Positions 11,305-22,500 of a stretch of DNA of 57,635 bases are shown piece by piece. Made by a program: the position numbers and the translations under genes. The first letter of the stretch is position 1. The number at the start of each line of letters is the position of its first letter. The DNA is from Acanthaster planci. Taxonomy: Eukaryota; Echinodermata; Asteroidea; Valvatida; Acanthasteridae. Where the stretch lies: positions 1,834,231 through 1,891,865 of the forward strand of contig NW_019091380.1 in the NCBI RefSeq assembly GCF_001949145.1, given 5' to 3'. The notes under the pieces were generated by a model. It worked only from the letters and a program-made list of their open reading frames with translations. It did not search any database and was not told the origin of the DNA.

Positions 11305-11842
11305 GAAGATCTGGCGGTGGAGGCCTTCTGGAACGCCCTGGGGGACATCAGCGGTAGGGTCGGATCGGGGCCAAGGGGTTCAGGTGGTCGAGGAACCCTC
11401 CACAGGTACGCCGGGCAAGGCAGGGGTGGCGGGTGGAGATTCACCATCGCCGGGCGCCCCCTCGCGGGTCCAGTGCTACGGGTGCCGCAAGTATGGACAT
11501 TTCCGCGGGGATAGCCCGCGGGGGAAGGGCGGCGCCGTCCGGGGCCGGCTGCTGGCGGAGCCAGTCTTGACGGCGCTGCCGGAGCCGGCCCCTGCGCCGC
11601 GTCCGTTGGCGGCAGAAACAGGGCCAGCGGCCCGACACAGGGAGACGCCTGTGGCGCCGGCGAACCGGGCCAACTACGCCACCGGCAAGCTGGACGGCAA
11701 GACAGTGCGGGTGCTACTCGACACTGGGGTGGCCGTAAGTCTCGTGTCGGCCAGGGTCCACTACGCACTTACAGGCGCCAACGAACCCAGATTGCAGCCA
11801 GCTGGACCGACTCTGCGGATGGCTGATGGTAGCCCGATGTGA
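11303..11842 (+). pseudogene. gypsy zinc knuckle and aspartic protease remnant
   Basis: Contains a CCHC-like knuckle near 11474-11515 reading CYGCRKYGHFRGDS, in which the final cysteine has become serine. Then a retropepsin core near 11710-11760, VRVLLDTGVAVSLVS, where the DTG active-site triplet is intact but the usual following Ala is Val. The frame stops after MADGSPM. Belongs between gag and RT. Confidence 0.75.
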
Positions 11843-11904
11843 GCGCACGGAGTCGCCGACTTCAAACTCCAGCTGGGGACTAGTGTACCCTACACACCTA
11901 CACC

Positions 11905-12430
11905 GTGGTGGACATCGAACCTGACGTCATTGTAGGAATAAACTTCCTGGCTAAACACCGCTGCGAGTGGAGGTGGAGCGACAACCCACTTGTGGTTGAC
12001 GGCAAGCTGGTTCCCCTGGAGGGGCCGAGCTGCAAGCCGGTGGTGGCACGGGTCCAAGTGGCCGAGAGCGTGATAATTCCCGCCGGGCACAAGGCGGTCG
12101 TGACTGGGAAAGTCTGCGGAAATCGTGCCCGCGGAGTGGGGATGGTGTACCCCAGCCTGGCGGCCACTGACCATTGCCAGGTGGCAGTTGCGACGGGCCT
12201 CGTGGATGCCAATCAAGGGGCCTTGCCGGTGCGAGTATTCAACCCGACGGGAGACCCGGTTACAGTCTATAAGGGGAGTCGTCTGGCCATGTTCGCGCCG
12301 GTGGAAGAAGGCGCGGTGATCGACCCCGAGGACAGTTCTCAACAGGTGGTTTCAGAGCCCTGCCCCACGGAAGGTTCCTTTGGAACCCCGAGGGCGGCCC
12401 GGCAGGCCACAGTTTCCAGGGAGGTTCTTC
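11905..12430 (+). pseudogene. gypsy protease-to-RT linker remnant
   Basis: Reads VDIEPDVIVGINFLAKHRCE and VIIPAGHKAVVTGKV, typical of the segment between retropepsin and RT in Ty3/gypsy polyproteins. After about 12430 the frame continues open but no longer gives element-like protein, indicating another frameshift before RT resumes near 12560. Confidence 0.65.
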
Positions 12431-12559
12431 TTGGAGCTCGGGCGATAGTGTGCCCGCCCACCTGCAGGACCTCCTGGACCGTGGAGCGGCCCATCTGGAC
12501 GGCAAGGAACGTGAACGGCTGGCGAGCTGCTGGTAGAGGTCCAGGGTGCCTTCACTGGG

Positions 12560-13335
12560 CCGGACGGCAGGCTCGGCCAAACCAACTGGGTCCACCACCC
12601 AATCAACACAGGGACGACGCCACCCATCCGGCAACCTCCCCGGCGGCTTCCGATCCACAAGCGGTTGGAGGCCCAGAGTCAGGTGGACCAGATGCTGGCG
12701 GATGGGGTAATCGAACCTTCGCACAGCCCGTGGTCTTCGCCGATGGTCCTGGTGCGGAAGAAGGACGGGTCTGTCCGCTTCTGTGTGGACTACCGGCGGG
12801 TCAATGCAGCCACCCTGAAGGATGCCTACCCCATCCCTCAGATAGAGGATAATTTAGACGCACTCGAGGTAGCCAGGTGGTTCAGCACCCTGGACTTGGC
12901 AAGCGGGTACTGGCAGGTCCGCATGGCGGAGATTGGCAAGGAGAAGTCGGCTTTCAGGACACAGAGCGGCCTCTACAGTTACCGTGATGCCCTTTGGGCT
13001 CTGTAACGCTCTGGCCACCTTCGAGCTTCTGATGGAGCGCGTCCTGCGGGGTCTCCAGTGGCAAGTGGCCGTCGTCTACCTGGATGACGTGATAGTATGG
13101 GGGCGGACCTTTGACGAGCACTATCAGAGGCTGGCCACAGTACTGGGGCGGTTCCAGACCGCCGGACTCAAACTGAAACCCAAGTAATGTGACTTTTTTA
13201 AGACGGAAGTGTCCTTCCTGGGCCACTTGGTGTCGGCGGAGGGGGTGCGGACGGACCCCGCTAAGGTCGCAGTGATCCGTGGTAGGCCAAGGCCGACAAA
13301 CGTGACGCAGGTCCGGAGTTTCCTGGGCCTGGCGT
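12560..13335 (+). pseudogene. gypsy reverse transcriptase remnant
   Basis: Starts with RQPPRRLPIHKRLEAQ and runs through GVIEPSHSPWSSPMVLVRKK, VDYRRVNAATLKDAYPIP, FSTLDLASGYWQV and, after a frameshift near 12990, MPFGLCNA and VVYLDDVIVW. The catalytic YLDD (near 13080) and the LDLASGYWQ Asp are preserved. A TAA at about 13185 and another stop at about 13338 break the thumb region. Confidence 0.9.
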
Positions 13336-13489
13336 CATAATATCGGCGGTTTATACCGAGATCGCCTGGCCCCTCCATGCTTTGACCAACAAGAGCCAGA
13401 AAGAGTTTGTGTGGACCGATGCCTGCCAGTTCGGCGTTTGAACACCTGCAGGATGCCCTAGCTACGGCGCCTGTGTTGTGATATCCGGA

Positions 13490-13990
13490 CCCAGGGAGGC
13501 GCTACATCTTGGATACCGATGCCAGAAACTGCACGATCGGGGCCGTTCTCTCCCAGGAGGGGGAGCACGGAGAGCGGGTAGTGGCTTATGGGAGTCGGGT
13601 CCTGACCAAGGCGGAGAGGAACTATTGCACGACCCGGAAGGAGCTCCTGGCGGTCGTGCACTTCGTGCACTTTTTTTAAGCACTACCTGTTGGGGAAACG
13701 CTTCTTGTTGAGGACAGACCACGGCTCGCTGCGCTGGCTCTTTAATTTCAAAGAGCCAGAGGGGCAGACAGCCAGATGGCTGCAGAGGATGGGGTGCTAC
13801 GAGTTCGACATAGAACACCGAGCGGGGCGGAAACACATCAACGCCGACGCCGTCTCTCGGATACCCTGCGGCCAGTGCGGGCATTCCCAAGAGGTTGACC
13901 AAGAATGTTACACGGGGCTGGCTGGCTCAGCTTATTTGGATCCCCGTCGGCTCTGCGGCTGGAAGTGGCCAGAACCGAAATGCGAGTGAA
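13490..13990 (+). pseudogene. gypsy RNase H remnant
   Basis: Reads YILDTDARNCTIGAVLSQ, VVAYGSRVLTKAERNYCTT and KELLAVVHFVHFF, then a TAA near 13678, and continues as FLLRTDHGSLRWLFNF and FDIEHRAGRKHINADAVSR. These are the RNase H and tether segments of Ty3/gypsy pol. The element signal ends near 13880-13990, where integrase would normally begin. Confidence 0.85.
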
Positions 13991-15200
13991 CTGTTCAAAG
14001 ACAGAGTTAAGTCCCTTGTCGAGCCCTCGTAGGGCGCAAAATCTGGTGAGACCGGTGAATCCAATCCTCCTTGCAAGCCCGGGCGATATATTCCGAGAGA
14101 AGGAGGAAGGCTGAACATCGGATGCCGAAGTGAGAAGCCAAATCTAGGCGATGGAGAACTGAGTCGAAGTTGGCCCTGTCCTTATCCTAGAGGGTGTTGC
14201 AGTTATCGGAATCAGACGAGATCTTGTTTCTGGCAGCGCCAGGGATATCCGGCCTGACAGGAAGCCAGAGAAATCCTCTGGGGGAACGGTAGTAAGACAT
14301 AGCCCTTGGTTGCGCGCCAGCGCTTAGCCTTCGCCAAAGCGTTCATCAGCTCTACGCCGGAGCGATCCTGGCGAAGCTCCGGGAAGACAGGCTCAGCCAA
14401 CTCGAGGCGTGAAGACTGACGCTTGAACGAAGTGTGTCCTTGCTCTGCAGGCGTAGGATTTGACGACGGAAGTCCAAGAACGTGGATCAAGTCACGTTCA
14501 AGAAGGCGAAGGCGGACCTCGATTTGAGTCAGGCCAGCAATAGATTCAATGTCGTTATCCTCGGAAAAGAGTAATTGGAGGCCCGCGGAGGGGAGAGCCG
14601 AGCCGCGCTCTGAACGGAGAGAGGCACCATGATCGAGGACATGATCCGGAGCCAGGGCCCGTTGGGGGAGCGGTTCAGGCTGGACAACAGAAACCACTTC
14701 AGCCTCCGATAACGCCCCTTGCGAGGGAGGAGGGACGGCTAGGAGGGGATCCGGGTCGGGTTCCGGGTGAAGGCCTCCGAGAGAGACTGAAGGGTCGCCA
14801 TACATGGTGGTGGATCCAGATCGGAGCGGCGAGAAGAAGCCGAGGAAGATGAACTTGGCCTTGCCCTTTTTAGTCTTTACCGGTGCGGGGGAGCCGAAGG
14901 CAGGGACGGGTGGAGGTACAGCCGGGCGAGGGACCCCCTAATGGTCGGTTGTATCCTGCAAGGAGCGTCCCAGGTAAGGATCGGTGGCCTCATGACCACA
15001 GTCTATCGGCAGACCAGAGCTACGGGTGGGATGTGGCAGAAGCGGTGGAGCCCGTTGCCCGCTTGGAGGGAGTTGAATTGCCCGGCTTCCGAACATGCGC
15101 CGCCCGACGAGCAGAAGCCGGTGAGGGGGCAGACGGCGGACCGTCGCCCCACGCCCCATCGGTCAGTAGAGTCGCTCGGGGATGTGGTAGGTAGCGACGC
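13930..15200 (-). pseudogene. Coding-like block of unknown origin, opposite strand
   Basis: On the - strand a 198-codon frame (14212-14805) begins MYGDPSVSLGGLH. Other protein-like stretches lie before it (a Ser-rich SSSSSASSRRSDLDPPP and MATLQSLSEAF in a different frame) and after it (ANFDSVLHRLDLASHF, IARACKEDWIHRSHQ). This patchwork of frames is what a decayed coding region looks like. I do not recognise the family; gag of a second retroelement, perhaps DIRS-like, is a weak guess. It abuts the truncated gypsy pol. Confidence 0.35.
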
Positions 15201-15251
15201 CCGGTACCTGCAGCTTAGAGAAAGGAACAGCCCATTATTCTCTAGCCAGCC

Positions 15252-15593
15252 GTGATCAAGGGTATTGTTGCGTCATAGCTCACTCAACCCGATCTGTAGA
15301 TATGTGGAAAGGGCGTCGATGACCCAGGGTAGTGTTGTGGCCAAGCACGCTCAGCCCAGTTGGTAGATGTACAAAGCAGTCATCAGTGATTATGGACATG
15401 GTTACGGTACCGCTCGCTCAGCCCGATCAATTCCAGTAATGGTCATCAGAGATCAGGGTATTGTTGCGGCACAGCTCACCCAACCCGATCATGTAGATAA
15501 AGGTCCGGGGTAGTGTTGTGTCATAGCTCGCTCAACCCGATCATGTAGATAAAAGTCCGGGGTAGTGTTGCGGCATAGCTCGCTCAACCCCCG
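15252..15593. repeat. Tandem repeat, units of about 52-70 bp
   Basis: Six imperfect units with the core GGTAGTGTTGTGTCATAGCT followed by CGCTCAACCCGATCATGTAG. The last two or three units (from about 15449) are nearly identical at about 52 bp; the earlier ones are longer and diverged. Confidence 0.85.
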
Positions 15594-16680
15594 CCCACTC
15601 ATTCCACTGGGTCTCTCTCCGTCAAGGCCGTTAATCTTGGATAACGCAAAACCACACCATAAGGGAGCGGGCAGCCCGCCCAGCCCCGCTCCACGGCTAG
15701 ACCCATGAAGCGTAGGGCCGTTATTATTCGAACGCATGCACCACATAAAGAACAAAGGGCTGCCCAGCTCTGTTCAATGGCCATACACCCAAACATGTAG
15801 ACAGTGCACAGAAAAAAGGGGCAGAAAAGAAAAACAAAATACAAGCTACGAAATACAAGAATAAGCACTCTTACCAATAGATAAGAAATCACTCTTTATT
15901 TGTTAACAGGAATGAAGTCAATTCACAAACGCGAAAGGCACGGAAATGCCATAAAAGACACATCCGTAACCGACAGGCGCTGACAACAGAAGGATGAACA
16001 TAGCGGCGGGATCGGAGTGCATTGTGGAAGGTCAAAAGGCAAAATGAATAATCAAGTCTTTTCAGCGAAATGTAATAGGCACACGGGAAATTAGCATATG
16101 TAGGTATGTGAACGCAGGAGCCTGTCTGGTTTAAATAGGCATTGTGTACCGCTTACCCAACTTCGGCGCCTAGTTAGGCCTACCAATGCATTTAAACCTG
16201 AAAGAGCCGATGTAACGGTTTCATCTATCTGGCGTGCTCGGAATTCCGGAAGAACGCGTCGGATGAATAAGCACGTTGCCGAAACGTGCTCACTTATATG
16301 GCGTGCTGATTTTTCCACTTGCGTACACGTGCGCCGTGGTCCCGCACCGAGCGTGGTGGTATAGGCATACAAAGAAATATGCAGACGCGACTGGGAGATC
16401 GGGGAATTACTGTTTTGACTTTGCCGCTTTCGCGCGAGCCTTTGAGCGGTGCATTCATTTTACATACATGGCGAACCATAGGTGCTGACGTACGAGAGGT
16501 ATCAAGGTCAATTGATGGTACATGCACATACGCAACCTCGTTCTCATTGGTACGATATTGCGGCGCCACACGATGCTTCCCAACATGCCCTGAGCGATCT
16601 TAATTCGAACGCACAGGCAGCCCATGTAGTCGAGGTTGTTAGGAACTCAGAACACCCACAAAAGTGAAGGAAACGGGACT
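15594..16680. other. Unassigned sequence of mixed composition
   Basis: GC content stays above that of the gene flanks, especially 16200-16660. The open frames are short and show no recognisable domains. CGTGCTCACTTATATGGCGTGCT-like pieces recur near 16230 and 16290. Probably further mobile-element debris. Confidence 0.4.
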
Positions 16681-16909
16681 TAATACTGCGCATACATTCG
16701 GGCGCTAGTTCGGGTCGATCGACAGTGTTTGGTTAATGCCCGGAAGTCTGAGCATGCCGGATAAAAGAGACCGTTACACCGGGTCAGCTTGGCCCATCTC
16801 ACAGCCTGGTACATGTATTTGATTCCGCCTCCGTTGCTTGGCATACAGTTGAACTTGACACAGTTAGGCGGGTCATTTATATCTATTTTATAAAAACGAT
16901 TTATTTTCG

Positions 16910-17014
16910 ATGTATATTTTGTCAAACTTTTTGCAAATAATCTTAATATTTATACTTGACTCAACATGTATACTTGGAAATTAATATTAATCGGTTATAA
17001 TATCTGAAACGACA
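16910..17014. repeat. Right copy of the flanking direct repeat
   Basis: Contains CTTTTTGCAAATAATCTTAA then ATGTATACTT and TAATCGGTTATAAT, matching the order of motifs at 8945-9050 with small gaps. Confidence 0.5.
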
Positions 17015-19367
17015 GTCCCAGGGTGGCATGATTTACTGGACATGGTGGCATGCATGTACCGATGATTATAGCCTTTAACGATGTGTGCTTCGCAATGATG
17101 TGACACCTGTAGATGCATAGGTTATGGAAAGGCTACGGAATTAGGAGCTTAAACATTTCTTTGAAACGCCTGCAGTCAACGTAAACATGTAGGCCTAAAG
17201 GATTGAGCTGAACTGCAATATTTTCTCTACTTCTAAAATACTGCCTATTTTGGACTTCGAGCATGCTCAGAACGCACGCTTGTTCAAACTGGGAAAAAAG
17301 AACCAGTATATGTTTGCCGCCACCAAGCTTCTCAAAGTGTCTTATTTCTTCTTAAAAGCACTCAAAGAAGAGAGATGCGCTGAGTTAAAGATTTTTTTTT
17401 ATTTGTCTGAACATTTTCTGATGATCTGATAGCACCCCAGAGTGTGTTTACCCCTCAGATCAATTGTCTTTGTTAAAAATATAACTCAGGCACCAGTGGT
17501 GACATTTTGGCTGCAAACATACTGCTTCCATTATGTTTCAACTTTTATGGACATATTCAAAATGACGCAAACAGTAGAAAAAGGCTACTAAATTTACAGC
17601 ATCGAAGTGTCTCAAAACTCTCCCATACATCAGTATATTGACAATTAATAGTTTATGAGTGTAGTGATTCAAGATAAGAATATAGTATCTACATGTATCA
17701 AGAATACGCATGGAACATTCTTTAAAGCTATTTTCTTGTCATGTTTTAAAAATAAACAGTACTATGGCATTTTCAATTTTTAAAGAATAATACGACTGAA
17801 AGACAACATTAATGTGTACAAAAAGCTACATATTATATACAAATTAATGTAAGCATTGTCAATGAGAGTGTGATGTACGACTACACAGACCCCGCACAAT
17901 AGCATGGCAACATTTGACACATAGGTGCAAATGTAATCCAAACGGAATATTGCCAAGTGCTGAAAAGCTGATTAAAAGCTGATAAATTAGCTATCAAGAT
18001 GAATTGGCAAATTAGTTTTCTAAAACAGTATCTAGACGCAAAGTACATGTATCTGCTGTGAGAATGTCACAAATGATTCTCCAGTAAAAATGTTCGGGAA
18101 AGCCTTTAGCAAAATTAAATCGATATGAATACTTTTACAAGACGTAACAATGTTCATGAAGAACACTGACATTTCTGTGTACATCTATAAACACTGGTAT
18201 TCTAGGAAATGAGTTAATGATTTGAATGGTAACAAAAAGGTCGTTACTTTCAGAACAATCTCACAAAGAAGAACACATTATTCTTAACCTGGTTCACATT
18301 TCACGTTTACTGCAGACATGCCAGAGGCAAATTTCTCTGTAAGTCGAATGCATTAAAGCTTTAAATTGAGATTCCCGACACATGAATTGCATATAAAAAA
18401 ACACAACCCCCAAACAAAATGCACCTTTCTACTGATAGGGCTATCCGAATTAATGCGAAGTTACACGTACAAGTGTTGCCAAACACCACTGGCGTTCTGA
18501 AAATCATTTCTGAATGTAACTTGATCAGTGCATAAATCACAGCTGTACAGAATTTTAACATATGTTCTATCTACAAGTATAAAAAGTTGTAGGGTTTTAT
18601 CTCTTACAAAATGTAAAAATACCTCTTTAAAACATGGATGTGTACATTTAAATTCACCTGAGAAAATTCCCATTCCTCCTACAGAAATTAACTTGAAAAT
18701 GGCAAAGCGTGTCCAAAACAGTTAAATAATTGACATTCTGGCAAATGCTTCTGTTACTCTTGTTTTAACATACAAATAGTGATATCCCCCGTTGCGTAAA
18801 GTCAGCACTGAACCAAAACAAACAGGCAGGCACTGTTTAAGTTGAAATTACCATGACTTGTTTTAGCAAATTTCATCTGAATAGTGATCACAAAATTAAC
18901 TTCATGTCACAGTTTACAAACGTAATATGGTTTGACATAAAATAGTCCATGTTGGTTCCAGAGGTATTGGAAGTTGACAAACTCACTTCATTAACAAGTT
19001 TGTTGACTTCCAACGTGAAGGGCACCTATAACAACACTATTCAGCCGAAATGAAAAGCATGTTATACTTTTTTTTTACCACACCTTGTACATATCCAGTT
19101 GCCATTACAATTTCAGCCAAACGTGAGGATGCTGATTAGCATACCATTACCGTCACTGTCATCTTTTTGCAACTACGGTGATCCTTGCTCAAGGAGTTTG
19201 CTTCCGTATTTGAATTTGGCTCTCAATGATGAACATGTACGACAGGTGTGAGGTGGGATAATGCACGTTGTTAGACTGACAAGTGTTGCCCCTTAAAACT
19301 TTTTTTCTTAAAACCACTGTACCAGCCACTGCTTATTAAACGGGATGGACTGCTTCTAAAGGCTTTT
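17015..19367 (-). other. Probable 3' UTR and downstream flank of the EGF/CUB gene
   Basis: AT-rich, no coding signal, no RNA gene recognised. It lies directly after the stop codon of the EGF/CUB gene. TTTATT (complement of AATAAA) occurs at about 17398, but the true poly(A) site cannot be chosen by eye. Confidence 0.45.
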
Positions 19368-19588
19368 TCACCTCTTGTAAGGCGAGATAAACTTAGGCTG
19401 AGGCTTGGGTGCCGGCTTGGTGTAGACGACCTCTATTGGCTTCTTGTTGCGCTTGTAGGTGCAGAAGAGAATAATGATGAAAATGGTAATCAGAACAAGG
19501 AGAGCTGCAATGACACCAATCCACCAGGGCTCTAAGGGGAAGGAATCCAGGCCACCTTCGTCTGGCAACTGAGGGTTGTTATCAGGTG
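19368..19588 (-). CDS. Terminal exon: transmembrane helix and tail
   Basis: Encodes an acidic linker ([16 protein letters not shown]), a hydrophobic helix [20 protein letters not shown], then the basic tail [13 protein letters not shown] and [17 protein letters not shown] before TGA. The stop-transfer KRNKK after the helix puts the tail in the cytoplasm. VVYTKP is a possible tyrosine phosphorylation or sorting site, but no standard NPxY, YxxPhi or PDZ ligand is complete. Confidence 0.92.
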
Positions 19589-22500
19589 CTGTAAAACCCA
19601 AAAAATAAATAAATAAATATTGCATGCACATACACAGCTTTATTGGTGCTAAAGGTGCTACGTTATTGCCACCCCTGCTCTTCAAACCTGATTTTTGTAC
19701 AAGAACATTCCAACTCCTTAGAAGGCTGACAACGAGATGCTGTCATCATGATTACAATGGCTGACTGACCATCTCAGCTCTTAGGGGTAGTTGTTTACTG
19801 TGACAAGAAAATTGTGACAATGTGTCTTGCATATGGACACAAGAACCACAAACCAACCTGTGTTGTGGTTGAGAACAAAGATCAGTCACAAGACCAATCA
19901 CGAGACCAGACACGCGACAAGCCCACACACAAGACTATTCACAAAAAGTGCCTGCTCTTAAAACTGATTGTCCGGATCCGTAAAAGCTTAATTGCCATGT
20001 AGTTTGAAATGTATTAAGGTAAAAGAGGGATCACGAACAGGCCAACAGGGTTCAACTTACGAATTTCACAGTTGGTGCCAGAGTAGCCTGTCTTGCAAAT
20101 GCACTTGTACTTGTTGATGCCGTTAGAGCATACTCCACCATTTTGACATGGCCTGCTGACGCACTCGTCGATGTCTATCATAACAAGGAGTGACAAAGTG
20201 CACATTCTAATTAGAGAGACTGGCTGGAAATTTGAAGCTGATCTTATGAAGGACCTCTGGTCTATGTAGACCGTTGGCTGTTAAAAGTCACTGACCTTTA
20301 ATATTACCTCTCCATAAACAATAGCTTAGTAAACCAAAAAAAGGTGACGGAAGCAAGAGGATGAGACTGGCTCCCTCTGCACATTCAGGTGGAAGGATTG
20401 GGAACCAGTGTTACGTTGTACTGGTTTAACTCCCTATGCTTTAGCAACTGCATTCTCTCTGCTATAAAGTTCCTAAGTAAACAATTATGTGTCAGAACCA
20501 GTGTTGTGAACCAACATGCACCTGCGCTCGATTCATTTGCATAACCCTTTTTTTAAAATGACGTCACACTTTGTTACTCTGCAGTAAGGAAAACTTTCAT
20601 GCTAACTGTTCAGCAGTATAAGGAAACTGTGCCCAGGATAAAGTCTGGCACAGAGAACAATTTCCCCGCAGCACAGCCTACAATCATTTTGGCTAGAATT
20701 TTGGATTGCTATGACATGCATGACCAGATTTTTGCACGTGTCAGAGCTTCCATTAATTGTCTTGTCAAACCCAAAGTTGCCACTTTCTAGTTTGCAGAAT
20801 TTCTGCTGTCTTTCTGAAAAGAGAAAAACAAAATATCCTCTAACATACCGATGCTGCAGTCGAAGCTTGTGTAGCCGGATTGGCAGGCACACGTGAAGCC
20901 GTTGATTCCATCGGTGCAGGAACCTCCGTTCTTACAAGGGTTACTGTTACACTCATTGGTATCTAAACAGGATAGACAATGCATCGTTAAACGTTTCAAT
21001 TCCCATCATCATTCCGTCTAAGTTCCCTAAATGTGGGGCCCTGAACTAAAAGTTGGAGAGAAACAAGGATGGTTTCGTTTCAACGAAACAATGGAAAGAT
21101 ACCAACAAAGATACCATGGCACAGTCTAACATTGGAATCAAAGAAATACATGGCAGCGTGAGCGCTTTACACGAGCTGGAGGAGCAGATAATAAGAGGCC
21201 AAAACAGTGTCCTTACTGATGTCGCAGGTAGTTCCTTGAAAGCCAGGCAGGCAGGTACAGACAAACTGACCAGAGGTGTCATTGCATGTGGCACCATTCT
21301 TGCAGGGGCTGTTTAAGCAGCCTTCCCCAATTCCTGAAAGGGAAACAGTGAGGGTAAAGGGTGCTGTAAGTCTACAGGTGACAGACGGGTTGACTAAAAG
21401 ATGTTTGTGAGGGGTTTTTCTTTGTCATGACTGACTTAGAACGGTCCTCTGAATGAATTATTTTGTTGGAGAGGTCGGAAAAGAGGACATGAGTGCTTTT
21501 TCCTTGATAGGCAAACATGAGGTTTGACCAGACTGTTCACGAGAATTACTAACTAGTCAGGTTTATAACTTTATTTTGTTTAGCATTGGTCAAGTTCGCT
21601 TAACCATTTGTCAAATTCTGTTCCATTTTACCTTGTTAAAAAACAATTATTGTTGGTCAAATACTGGGTAACTTTGCCTGGTATCCAGGAACACTGGTAC
21701 CCAGGACTAGGCAAGATCAACCAGAGGTCCACTAATGCATACATGGTTTGGCCAATCGAACTTCAACCTCATTTGATGACATCTTTCCAAGAAACTCAAA
21801 TGCAACATTGTTCACGTGACTTTTCCAAATGGACTCACTGAATTCACAATTCTTTCCCAGGAATCCGCTCTCGCACAAACACTCATAGTCGTTGAGGTGG
21901 TCGATACAGGTTCCTTTGTTGACACAGGGGCTGCTACCACACTCGTTGATTTCTGTGGGCAGTTCAGAAGAAACGTGAAAAATTACCCCCAAAAAGGATT
22001 CACTTGGACAGACATAATTTTGCATATGAGGATGTTCGAGCAGGTCCACACAGGCAGTGAAGACATTATGTGGACAAAAGTGCATGTATTTTACATCTGC
22101 TCTTGTTTAAAAGGAAGGTTTGGAGAAGAGTGTTGCCTAGTGTTAAGTGCCCATTGACCTATGATCAGATGGTCAGGTGTTCGCATACAGTATGCAACTG
22201 AACATATCTTGCGTCCTTGGGCAAGCCATTTCACCCCTATTTGCCTCTCTCCACCAAAGAATATAAATGGGTACCGTAATAACTGGGGAGCAATTGGCAT
22301 TCTATCCAGGGGAACAGTTCGCAGCATGAAGCGCTGACCTCACAGAGCTTTCAAGTCCTTTTTCCATGAGATTTGACACAAACACAGGAGCAGGACTGAG
22401 GCTTTTTGCAAACATTTGACCACAAGCTGTTTTGTTGGAAGCCTCCAACATCCACGAGTCACATAACAAGCGAGTGTTCTGTTAGCCAAGAGTTCTAGAT

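Larger units (their letters stand above)
9135..13990 (+). mobile_element. Degenerate Ty3/gypsy LTR retrotransposon, 3' truncated
   Basis: In order: LTR (9135-9404), primer-binding-like site, a long leader or gag N-terminal region with a minisatellite, gag capsid-like, zinc knuckle, aspartic protease, reverse transcriptase and RNase H. All are on the + strand in shifting frames with many stops, so it is not autonomous. The order protease-RT-RNase H and the RT sequence (VDYRRVNAATLKDAYPIP, YLDD) place it in Ty3/gypsy. Integrase and 3' LTR are not seen anywhere in the window. It is far more GC-rich than its surroundings. Confidence 0.85.

Noticed and set aside
15252-15593. CRISPR-like array
   Set aside because: Units are contiguous tandem copies without unique spacers, and the host is an animal.
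21816-22157. + strand frames lying over EGF exons, such as this 113-codon one
   Set aside because: They are antisense shadows; the - strand gives cysteine-spaced EGF sequence with correct splice borders.
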